The translations under genes were made by a program, and so were the position numbers. 34,131 nt of DNA from Tritrichomonas musculus (lineage: Eukaryota > Parabasalia > Tritrichomonadida > Tritrichomonadidae), in assembly GCA_039105265.1 (NCBI GenBank), contig JAPFFF010000170.1:1-34131 (forward strand), read 5' to 3'. Below the pieces are notes generated by a model. The model was not told where the DNA came from, did not search any database, and saw nothing but the letters and a program-made list of their open reading frames with translations. Below are positions 1 through 6,753 of this stretch, one piece after another. Each line of letters begins with the position of its first letter. The first letter of the stretch is position 1.

Positions 1-166
1 CTATGGACAAGTTCATTATGTCATTATCTACATTTGCATTTGTATTTGATATATTGGTTTTCATCTTTTTTCCAGACAAGCCACTTCTTTGTAATCTTTG
101 TATTTGATTTTGCTGTGTTTGAACAAGTTTTATCAATTCTTCTCTCGAAAGTTTGTTGAAGTCCAT
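1..166 (-). CDS. N-terminal part of an unknown protein, runs off left edge
   Basis: A reading frame starts at 166 on the minus strand and is open for 55 codons to the window edge. It begins MDFNKLSREELIKLVQ and continues with a Gln-rich, coiled-coil-like stretch, then a Lys/Asn/Ser-rich linker. A trichomonad initiator (TCACA, minus strand, bases 177-173) lies about 9 nt upstream of the ATG. That spacing is typical of the very short 5' UTRs of these protists and supports the start. The gene sits on the same strand as the Gln-rich gene at 288-1322 and probably belongs to the same virus-like element. The family is not recognised. The rest of the protein lies outside the window, so its function cannot be judged. 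Confidence 0.6.
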   Translation of the reverse strand, partial: MDFNKLSREELIKLVQTQQNQIQRLQRSGLSGKKMKTNISNTNANVDNDIMNLSI

Positions 167-287
167 TTTAAGTGTGATTAAATTGACCTTTATTAACCTA
201 AAAACTGTAGAAATATAAAAATAAAAGAATTAAAAATAAAAAGAAAAAATAAAAGAAAAATAAGAGAAGAATTGTTTATTAATGACC

Positions 288-1322
288 TTATGCAATTAAG
301 TAATTTTCAACTGGTTCCCAGTAAAGATTTATCGTGTCTTTTTTGGTAAATGGATCTTTTAAAGTTTTTTGACGCGCATCATATTCATCAGGACCAATGA
401 GTTCTCTGATTTCATTTGGTAATCTTTGCCAAACTTGTTGCATTTCGGGATTTTTCTTGAACTTGGATTCTCCATCCCAGTTATTGACAAAAAAGTTCAT
501 GTCTTGGAGAATTGACCTTGCTTTGACACTTCTTTCAATCCTCTTTCCAAGAAGTTTGGCATAGTTATCAAGTGCATTGAATGAACTTAATGTGTTATTC
601 ACTTTGGCAATCTCGTTTTGCATCGTTAATTCTGTCATCTTTTTGACAGTTGCATTGAATTTTGTGTCAGCACAGATCCTTGAAACGAGGATAAGTTGTT
701 CGGTTCCCGTTATTGCCTTCTTATCCTGCATTTGGTTCTTTAATTTCAAGATTTCAGCCTCCATTGTTTTAATCTTGCTTTCGTATTCTTGATTCTGCTT
801 CTGGAGTTTATCTTTCTCAGAATCAATTTTTTTGCTCACATACTTTTCGATGACTTTTCGAAACATAGATGGCATTTTGTTCTTTGGATTCTCCTCCTCA
901 TTATCGTCGATGAGTGTTTGCAGCATTTTTTCCCAATTTTTCTCAGCTGGTTCAGCCGGCATGATATTTAGTATTTGCCCAGGCTGAATATTTAAGTGCG
1001 GTTCTTCTTGCTGTATTTGAGGTTGCTGCTGCTGCACTTGATTTTGTTGCTGCTGCTGTAATTGTTGTAATTGCGCTTGCAATAAAATGTCTAATTGGCG
1101 TTCGATTGCAGCCATTCTTTCATCTTCTCGGGGCTCTCCCATATATTGATGGGGCCCTTCCGAGGCATATCTGTAACGGGGCTCTCCCATATATTGATGG
1201 GGCCCTTCCGTAATGTATCTGTTGTAGCGGGGCTCTCCCACCAATATATGGGGCCCATCCGTATATCGATTGCTGTAAATTGGATATTTTTGATTACCTT
1301 TTCGCGAGTATTGACGTTCCAT
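288..1322 (-). CDS. Gln-rich coiled-coil protein with GPHxxxGEPR repeats (virus-like element)
   Basis: This is a protein of about 344 aa with no recognised family. The frame extends to 1367, but the ATG at 1322 is preferred because an initiator-like TCATT (bases 1341-1337, minus strand) lies 17 nt upstream. Residues about 15-65 hold three tandem copies of a motif like GPHQYMGEPRYRY, encoded by DNA repeats at 1129-1278. Next come a Gln-rich stretch (residues about 80-110) and a long charged coiled coil (about 150-210). The C-terminal half is helical and includes a conserved-looking SILQDMNFFVNNWDGESKF segment. Such architecture suits a structural, scaffolding or DNA-packaging role, but that is only a guess. 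It is the same strand as the partial gene at 1-166. Confidence 0.65.
   Translation of the reverse strand: MERQYSRKGNQKYPIYSNRYTDGPHILVGEPRYNRYITEGPHQYMGEPRYRYASEGPHQYMGEPREDERMAAIERQLDILLQAQLQQLQQQQQNQVQQQQPQIQQEEPHLNIQPGQILNIMPAEPAEKNWEKMLQTLIDDNEEENPKNKMPSMFRKVIEKYVSKKIDSEKDKLQKQNQEYESKIKTMEAEILKLKNQMQDKKAITGTEQLILVSRICADTKFNATVKKMTELTMQNEIAKVNNTLSSFNALDNYAKLLGKRIERSVKARSILQDMNFFVNNWDGESKFKKNPEMQQVWQRLPNEIRELIGPDEYDARQKTLKDPFTKKDTINLYWEPVENYLIA
1129..1278 (-). repeat. Three tandem 48-51 bp in-gene repeats
   Basis: Units start at 1129, 1177 and 1228. The core reads CGGGGCTCTCCCA on the plus strand, followed by a TATTGATGGGGCCC-like segment; the third unit is more diverged. The lengths (48 and 51) are multiples of three, so copy number can change without losing the frame. 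The block is much richer in G and C than its surroundings. Confidence 0.9.
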
Positions 1323-1718
1323 CTGCAAAAATAAAAAATGAAAATTTGAGACAAAACGATAATTCAATACTATAGAATTTATTCTCTCAAAATTGAATGT
1401 CCGATCATTTTTAATTTTTACGATTTTTAAACATTTTATTTTAATCTAACGATTAATTATTTATTATCTACATTAAATATATATATTATTTTTATGATTA
1501 TTATTAAAAAACAAATTATTAAAAATATTTCAATAAATTGAGAGAATGTAAATTTTATTCCAAAGTATTTTATTTTTTAAATCTAAACTATTATTTAATA
1601 TCTACATTAAATATACATATTTATAAAATAGTTATTTTTATTCTAAAAAATGTTTTTCTATAGAATTTGAAAAATTAAAAAATTTTAAAATTCTTTTGAA
1701 AAAGTTTCATACTTTTTT
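1323..1718. other. AT-rich intergenic, divergent promoter region
   Basis: This is a gene-free, very AT-rich stretch between the minus-strand gene starting at 1322 and the plus-strand gene starting at 1719. It contains two similar segments around 1445-1515 and 1590-1650 (sharing ATCTACATTAAATATA), which look like a diverged duplication. Initiator-like TCA motifs occur at both ends. Nothing else was recognised. Confidence 0.5.
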
Positions 1719-2242
1719 ATGGTTGAATTCTTTACGATTAAAGATTGGGACGAAACCGAGCAAATCGAGTATTTCGAAAATCCGCTTTATTCCTTTTTAA
1801 ACGAAGAAGAAAAAAAAAACAAATTGACGCGATTCATCCAGAAATCAAAGAGAACGAAAATAAAAAATATAATAATAATAATCAAGAGATAATTACACTT
1901 GCAAATCAATTACAGAGACACTTACATACGTCTAGTCCGGATGGAGAGCCCTCAAAGTTTGAAATAAACAAAAAGCCACCTATACCCGAGAAAATAAAAA
2001 TTCAAATAGATGATAAGTTCCTAACATTCTATAAATCATTAAAGTATGATAATTATAAGGTGATAGAATTAAGAGATAATTATAATAAGTATTTTGGTAC
2101 AAATTATACAAAAAGAGGATTTGGTCAAATAAAAGAGGTTAAATTACTATTTACTAAAAAACGAATCTATATTAATTCCAAAAAAAGAAGTATGCTTTAT
2201 ACTAAATTATATTCTTTATCAATAAACAATCAAATTACTTAA
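1719..2242 (+). pseudogene. Small basic protein gene of the virus-like element, broken
   Basis: Coding-like sequence starts at the ATG at 1719, with an initiator-like TCATA about 11 nt upstream (1708-1712). It ends at 2242. The region looks broken, with about one break. The N-terminal part is acidic (begins MVEFFTIKDWDETEQ). The C-terminal part is strongly basic and includes YKSLKYDNYKVIELRDNYNK, a helical pattern that could be a DNA-binding fold. The family is not recognised. It sits immediately upstream of the palindrome block at 2260-2541. Confidence 0.5.
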
Positions 2243-2259
2243 TCTTTGAATTTTTCAAT

Positions 2260-2541
2260 GAATAATTTTTGAATGAATTACTCTGGTTATTAACCATATG
2301 AATTATTTTAGCATGATTTACTATGGTTAATAACCAGAGTATACTTTTCAATGATCATAGAAAATTGAGTATGCCAAAGTAATTTGAATGATTTACTATG
2401 GTTAATAACCAGAGTAAAAGAATGATTTACTATGGTTAATAACCAGAGTATAATTTTTGAATGATTATTGAAAAATACTATGGATAGTATAATTTACTAT
2501 GGTTAATATCCATAGTATTTTTCAATAATCATTCAAAAATT
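2260..2541. promoter_or_regulatory. Cluster of palindromic iterons with a perfect 35-bp hairpin
   Basis: The motif ACTATGGTTAATAACC and its complement recur about five times (near 2281, 2320, 2395, 2430, 2496). Two inverted pairs are exact: 2279-2298 with 2322-2341 (20-bp arms, 23-nt spacer), and 2452-2486 with 2507-2541 (35-bp arms, 20-nt spacer). The motif core GGTTAATAACC is itself nearly palindromic. The block fills the gene-free gap between 2242 and 2567 of the virus-like element. Possible roles are replication origin, binding array for an element-encoded protein, or a paired terminator and promoter. The sequence shows only the symmetry. Confidence 0.8.
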
Positions 2542-2566
2542 TTTCAAAGGATTTTTTTATATTTCA

Positions 2567-2836
2567 ATGTCTAAGAGAGAGATAGATCCTGATTTCGGTC
2601 CTTATTCTTGTATGGCCTGGAAAAAATTAACAGAAAGGTATGGACCTAAAATCAATTTTAATCAATTGTTTTCTATGGCCAAAATCTTATCTTTTGTATC
2701 CAATATTCCAATTCCATCAAAAAGCAAAAAAAATAAAGTCCTTTTAATTCTATGGTTCGATGAACACCTTGATATCTTGTGGCCAATAATTATTAAAAAG
2801 ATTAAAGTCATAAAAGCAGATGGAACGGTTATTTAA
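2567..2836 (+). CDS. Hypothetical 89-aa protein of the virus-like element
   Basis: A compact 89-aa frame begins MSKREIDPDFGPYSC and contains aromatic, well-ordered segments (MAWKKLTERYGPKINFNQL; VLLILWFDEHLDILWPIIIKK). That makes it unlikely to be a chance frame. The Trp-rich C-terminal helix could be a protein-interaction surface. No domain is recognised; similar short proteins appear to be repeated in trichomonad genomes, but that is from memory and not checked. A TCAATG overlaps the start region. The gene lies just after the palindrome cluster, and its last 8 bases overlap, tail to tail, the end of the minus-strand gene at 2829-3065. Confidence 0.6.
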   Translation: MSKREIDPDFGPYSCMAWKKLTERYGPKINFNQLFSMAKILSFVSNIPIPSKSKKNKVLLILWFDEHLDILWPIIIKKIKVIKADGTVI

Positions 2837-3065
2837 TAAATTCTTTAACTTTTTCTTTTAATTCTTCTATTTCTTTTTTCTTTCTTTCTCTATAAGCTTT
2901 TTGTTGTTGTTTTCTTGCTTCATGTCTTTCTTCATCAGTGGCATATTTTTGTTTTCTTCCTCTTTTATGCTCTTCATTTTTCAAGTTCTCAATACTTTCT
3001 GAGTGACTGAGCTTTTTGATAATATCTGTTTCATTAAATTCTGAAAAATTGAGTCGTCCGGCCAT
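2829..3065 (-). CDS. Small basic bZIP-like protein of the virus-like element
   Basis: This is a 78-aa protein. The first 30 residues are polar (MAGRLNFSEFNETDIIKKLS). The second half is a basic, helical region, GRKQKYATDEERHEARKQQQ, followed by AYRERKKKEIEELKEKVKEF. The pattern, with a GRK/GRP-type entry followed by a long Arg/Lys-rich helix and Leu/Ile heptads, resembles the basic region and short zipper of bZIP factors. Similar short basic proteins are common in Polinton-like and giant-virus genomes. DNA binding is therefore likely but inferred. The start is 49 bp from the divergent helicase start at 3115, so the two probably share a promoter region. A TCA lies about 10 nt upstream of the ATG. 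Confidence 0.6.
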   Translation of the reverse strand: MAGRLNFSEFNETDIIKKLSHSESIENLKNEEHKRGRKQKYATDEERHEARKQQQKAYRERKKKEIEELKEKVKEFIK

Positions 3066-3102
3066 TTAATTTGAAAAGAAGAAAAAAAATTAAAAAATCT
3101 CA

Positions 3103-3112
3103 TCACTCATTA
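3103..3112 (+). promoter_or_regulatory. Tandem initiator motifs upstream of the helicase gene
   Basis: TCACT (3103-3107) and TCATT (3107-3111) both fit the trichomonad initiator TCAYW. They lie 6-10 nt before the ATG at 3115. Their presence suggests that this virus-like gene is, or was, read by the host RNA polymerase II machinery. Confidence 0.6.
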
Positions 3113-3114
3113 AA

Positions 3115-4797
3115 ATGTTAAATCCACAATTTATCGATTTAACCGAAGAAGAAGATATCGATCCTTTTTTGTACAATGACCCAACAGAAAACCAAATTAT
3201 AATCGAAAACGTTTTCAGTTCTTATGAACCAGATATCAAAGATAACGATCTTGAGGTTAACAATAGTCCAATCAAGCTCAAAAGGGAAGACATTTTAGCC
3301 CTCTATTCTCTAATCGCTCCAATCGAATTTAATTTACGGTTCATTTATGATTCAGCCAATTATGCACCATACACTTTTGATTTTATTATTGGAATAGTGA
3401 AAGAATGGTGGTGTCAAAGACAAGAAAATGATCCTACTTTTATAACAGACAGATGGACAAATAATTTTCCAATAATGAGTAATGAGTGGCTGTTCTCTTT
3501 TCTAAATTGTCTCCCTCAAAGGCAAAGACACTATATGCTCGAAACTTATTTCAGAAACAAAATAGACGACAGTGCACACATTGAAACACACAATGATTTC
3601 ACCCTAACGAGCATAAGAAAGAAGAATTATGTCAGCACAATAAATGAGCGTTCAATAATAAGAGTAGGGGAATTCATGACAGATCTTAAGAAAGTGATTT
3701 GTCAAATAGACATCACTCCTCCATTAATCTTGATGAAAGTGAGAGATCCATCCTATAGACGAGCACAATTAGTGATGACAACAGCACAACAACTCAAGCA
3801 CAAACTTATGACGATTAATGTTGGAAAAGTGACAGCTGACAAAATCTTAAATACAGGAATGAATAAGAACTTTATCATGTATGAACAATTAACATTCTTT
3901 CCTGGGAGAGAGAATGCGTTCACTTTCTTTCAAGGATTTGAATATTTCCCTGTGCCTCAAAGAGAAATCAAGATGGAATTGATTCAGCCATTCTTAACTC
4001 ACATAGAACAAATCATCTGCAACAAAAGACACGAAATCTATGAATATGTTATCAATTGGATATCATTCATTGTGCAGAAAGTTGGCCAGAAGACAAAGAC
4101 ATCAATAATAATCACAGGTATACAAGGCACAGGGAAGAACACGTTCACTGACACCATTTGCAACTTGTTTGGCTCATATGCAAATAAGAATTGCAAACTT
4201 GAACACATTACTGGCGATTTTAACAGCAGCATCATGTACAAGATGCTCCTTGTGTGTAATGAAGTGAAAAGTTTTATCAATAATAAGAAATATGACCCTG
4301 AAATGTTGAAGACTTTGATAACAGAAGATTCAATCGACATACACCAAAAGTTCCATGATGTCTTCACTCAGCAGAACGTGGCAAACTTTATTTTTCTCTC
4401 AAACAACTTTGCGCCACTAAAAATCGAAGAAGATGATAGAAGATTTTTAGTTATGGAGACATCATCAGAGAAGAGAGGAGATCACGAGTATTTTAGCCAA
4501 TTACATGATTCGTTCACTCCAGAATTCTATTCGAATCTTCTTGCATTCTTTGGATATCATGATATATCTCTCTTTGATCCAAGTGTGATTCCTCTCACGA
4601 ATGAAAAGACTGATATCATTAATTTTTTCAAGAACCCTTATTTCATGTTCATTCAGAAGAATCTGATTCAGTTCAAAAAGGGTTTTCCACGAAAAACAGT
4701 CTTTGAGACATATAAAATGTGGTGTACAGAGATCGGTTTTGAACCAGGAACACAACAAAAGTTTAGAATCAGTGTTCTTAAGTACTGCCGAGAATAA
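3115..4797 (+). CDS. Poxvirus-D5-type SF3 helicase (virus-like element)
   Basis: This is a 560-aa replication helicase, presumed to unwind element DNA as a hexameric AAA+ ring. The P-loop is at residues 335-343 (GIQGTGKNT, catalytic K341). A Walker-B-like strand ends in CNE (E383). The sensor segment FIFLSNN has N430-N431, and an arginine-finger region DDRRFLV follows at about 440-446. This layout matches the D5_N/DUF5906 helicases of NCLDV, virophages and Polinton-like elements. The N-terminal 300 residues have no obvious primase motif, so it is shorter than classical D5 primase-helicases. The start is supported by two initiators 6-10 nt upstream. It is divergent from the bZIP-like gene and convergent with the gene at 4899-5420. 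Confidence 0.85.
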   Translation: MLNPQFIDLTEEEDIDPFLYNDPTENQIIIENVFSSYEPDIKDNDLEVNNSPIKLKREDILALYSLIAPIEFNLRFIYDSANYAPYTFDFIIGIVKEWWCQRQENDPTFITDRWTNNFPIMSNEWLFSFLNCLPQRQRHYMLETYFRNKIDDSAHIETHNDFTLTSIRKKNYVSTINERSIIRVGEFMTDLKKVICQIDITPPLILMKVRDPSYRRAQLVMTTAQQLKHKLMTINVGKVTADKILNTGMNKNFIMYEQLTFFPGRENAFTFFQGFEYFPVPQREIKMELIQPFLTHIEQIICNKRHEIYEYVINWISFIVQKVGQKTKTSIIITGIQGTGKNTFTDTICNLFGSYANKNCKLEHITGDFNSSIMYKMLLVCNEVKSFINNKKYDPEMLKTLITEDSIDIHQKFHDVFTQQNVANFIFLSNNFAPLKIEEDDRRFLVMETSSEKRGDHEYFSQLHDSFTPEFYSNLLAFFGYHDISLFDPSVIPLTNEKTDIINFFKNPYFMFIQKNLIQFKKGFPRKTVFETYKMWCTEIGFEPGTQQKFRISVLKYCRE

Positions 4798-4898
4798 GGA
4801 TAATCGGCTCACAAGAAGAATGCTATCAGCTCAAGAATGAGATGATTGAGCTATTCAAAAATAAAAATAAATAGCTTAATTAATTAATTAATAAACAT

Positions 4899-5420
4899 TT
4901 AAATGCAAAACTTTAAACATAAGTGATAATTGTTTACTAATTCATTATATTCTTTATTATAGACTTGTTTGAAGTCAGTGATGATTTCGCCGTTCTCTTT
5001 GAGTATTTTAATGGCTTCTATTCTTCGAATTGGGTTTGCTTTTCCGGCACAACAACCAATATCTTCATCAAGATGTACTTCGACTTCTGTGACTTTGAGA
5101 ATTGCTTTTATGATTTCTTCTAAGCACTCTTTAGGGACAATAATAGAATGCTTAAAGATTAAATTGCTTAAAAGCGCCTTATCCTGATTTAAAAGTATTT
5201 GAGCATATGTTTCTAAAATCACACTTTTTGCGTCTGTTTCTTTGATTTCCGGTTCTATTTGAGCATTCACGTCTCTTGTTATCACTATCTCCTCCTTCCC
5301 ATCTTCTCGTTTATTTATAATAATATTATTATTTATATTTGAAGTCGATGACGATGCTGCGGTTGGCTCCAATGCTATATTTGCGTTAACACCAGTTGCG
5401 TTTGTTCTCTTCTTGATCAT
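4899..5420 (-). CDS. Hypothetical 173-aa protein of the virus-like element
   Basis: The first 60 residues are low-complexity (Ala/Ser/Thr/Asn rich, with NINNNIIINKREDGKEEI). The rest, from about residue 64 (TDAKSVILETYAQILLN), looks like a small folded alpha/beta domain with a Cys pair (DEDIGCCAGKANPIRRIEAI) near residue 125. The paired Cys and conserved GCC-xxK pattern suggest a real domain, but it matches no family that can be named with confidence. The ATG at 5420 has no clear TCAYW initiator nearby, so a later start is possible. It is divergent from the gene at 5541 across a 120-bp gap and convergent with the helicase. Confidence 0.55.
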   Translation of the reverse strand: MIKKRTNATGVNANIALEPTAASSSTSNINNNIIINKREDGKEEIVITRDVNAQIEPEIKETDAKSVILETYAQILLNQDKALLSNLIFKHSIIVPKECLEEIIKAILKVTEVEVHLDEDIGCCAGKANPIRRIEAIKILKENGEIITDFKQVYNKEYNELVNNYHLCLKFCI

Positions 5421-5527
5421 TTGTCTTGGAGATAAACCTTAAAATTTTAAAGGACCAAATAACTTCTGAATTATCATAAGTAGCCGGCCATTTATTTAAG
5501 AATAAAATTTTAGAAAGAATAATCAGA

Positions 5528-5532
5528 TCACA
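5528..5532 (+). promoter_or_regulatory. Initiator TCACA
   Basis: TCACA fits TCAYW and lies 11 nt before the ATG at 5541. This spacing is typical of trichomonad core promoters and supports that start. Confidence 0.55.
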
Positions 5533-5540
5533 CTTTTATA

Positions 5541-6260
5541 ATGTCATTCAACGAACTCGCACAAGAATTAGTTCAGATCCAAAAAGAACTCACTCCCATC
5601 CAAGAAGACATCTATGCATTCCTTAATCAAAAAGATGAGATCCCAATTTATAAAATCGAACATGTTATTCCCTTCATGATGTATCGCTACTGTCAGCTAA
5701 TAAACCAACAAGTAGACGCAAACAGAAGACTTGATATGTTAGTAACTATGCAAGCAGCCAAAGAAAGATATGATGAAAAAGCTCATGAAGAAGAAGAAGA
5801 AAAAGAAGAAGAAGAAGAAGAAGAATGCCAAGTTAGCAAAGAGGAAAAAATAAAAACAGAAGAAGAATATAAAGAGATGATAGAAGAGCTAGATTATGAT
5901 GAAGAAATCTTGGCAAAACTGGCGCATGATATCGAAAGTTTTGTGAATGAAAAAGGGCATATATCACATTGTAAAATAACTACCATGCTAAGAAAATTCA
6001 CTAATTTTATCGAAACAAGAAATGAAATGGCTAACAAAATAAAAATATTAAATAAATACCGAAAAGACAATGAATATAAAACAAATCTCGATGAATGCCT
6101 GGAGAAGAAGAAGAAGAAAGAACCAAAATATATTAAAATGATCAGTACTGATTCTTACGATAGTCCTTTTAATTTTTCTTCTGATGATAATGAAAAAGAA
6201 GAGGATGAAGAAAAGAAAGAAGAAAAAGAAAAAGAAGAAGAAAAAGAGCAAAAAAAATAA
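5541..6260 (+). CDS. Glu-rich coiled-coil protein of the virus-like element
   Basis: This is a 239-aa, very acidic protein. A helical N-terminal domain (about 1-85, MSFNELAQELVQIQKELTPI) is followed by a Glu run (about 85-105) encoded by GAA/GAG repeats. A second helical domain (about 110-200, EELDYDEEILAKLAHDIESF) comes next, and the last 30 residues are mostly Lys and Glu. The two helical domains share the pattern DIxxFxxxKxxIxxxKIxxxxxxF, which suggests an internal duplication. It may be a structural or scaffolding protein; the function is not recognised. The initiator TCACA 11 nt upstream supports the start. The purine-rich tail makes the 3' end prone to slippage. Confidence 0.6.
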   Translation: MSFNELAQELVQIQKELTPIQEDIYAFLNQKDEIPIYKIEHVIPFMMYRYCQLINQQVDANRRLDMLVTMQAAKERYDEKAHEEEEEKEEEEEEECQVSKEEKIKTEEEYKEMIEELDYDEEILAKLAHDIESFVNEKGHISHCKITTMLRKFTNFIETRNEMANKIKILNKYRKDNEYKTNLDECLEKKKKKEPKYIKMISTDSYDSPFNFSSDDNEKEEDEEKKEEKEKEEEKEQKK

Positions 6261-6299
6261 GCTCAATAATCAAAATTAATTAATAAAAATTAATTTTCT

Positions 6300-6731
6300 T
6301 TAATATATATTATTTTTTATTATAACTGAGTGTTTAGGTCCATATATTATTGATCCTTTATTATTTTCATCTGCTAATCCTTGTATTCGAGCTAAATCTT
6401 CTGGCTTTTTCAGGTAAGGAGGCAAAAGTGGCGGTTTTTTCACATATCCATGGTGAATATAATGTTTTCCGTCAGTTAAGCTTACTGGTGGTTCATGAAG
6501 TCCTTTTGTTGTGTGCTGATTAGTTGGTGGAGGACGTACAGGTTTATTTTCTCGAACTATCGTTGGTGGTAAATTGACCTTGGGATTAAAAGTGACAGCA
6601 TAAGTGTTATCGTTCGAAAAGATACCATAATGTTTGCCTTTGATAAATCGCACTTTTTCTGTATTTTCATTATACATTACTCCTTCTCTTCCTACAATCT
6701 CTGCATTTGGGGATTTATAATCATTAGCCAT
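6300..6731 (-). CDS. Pro-rich hypothetical protein downstream of the capsid-like gene
   Basis: This is a 143-aa protein that begins MANDYKSPNAEIVGREGVMY. It is rich in Pro and His in the middle (NKPVRPPPTNQHTTKG, YVKKPPLLPPYLKKP) and ends in a short beta-like segment. It starts 22 bp after the stop of the capsid-like gene on the same strand, so the two could be read together or be functionally linked, for example as a minor structural protein. No domain is recognised. The gene is fully open. No TCAYW initiator was found just upstream, which fits expression from the preceding gene, although trichomonad genes are normally monocistronic. Confidence 0.55.
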   Translation of the reverse strand: MANDYKSPNAEIVGREGVMYNENTEKVRFIKGKHYGIFSNDNTYAVTFNPKVNLPPTIVRENKPVRPPPTNQHTTKGLHEPPVSLTDGKHYIHHGYVKKPPLLPPYLKKPEDLARIQGLADENNKGSIIYGPKHSVIIKNNIY

Positions 6732-6753
6732 TTAAGTAAAGAAAAATTCTATT

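Noticed and set aside
577-971. Two plus-strand frames opposite the Gln-rich coiled-coil gene
   Set aside because: They lack initiators and mirror the coiled-coil codons of the minus-strand gene; shadows.
1321-1330. TTTTTGCAG before the ATG at 1322 as a 3' splice site
   Set aside because: No matching 5' site or trichomonad branch motif upstream; the initiator explanation is simpler.
4038-4812. Minus-strand frames opposite the D5-type helicase
   Set aside because: The plus strand has unmistakable helicase motifs; the opposite frames are chance openings.
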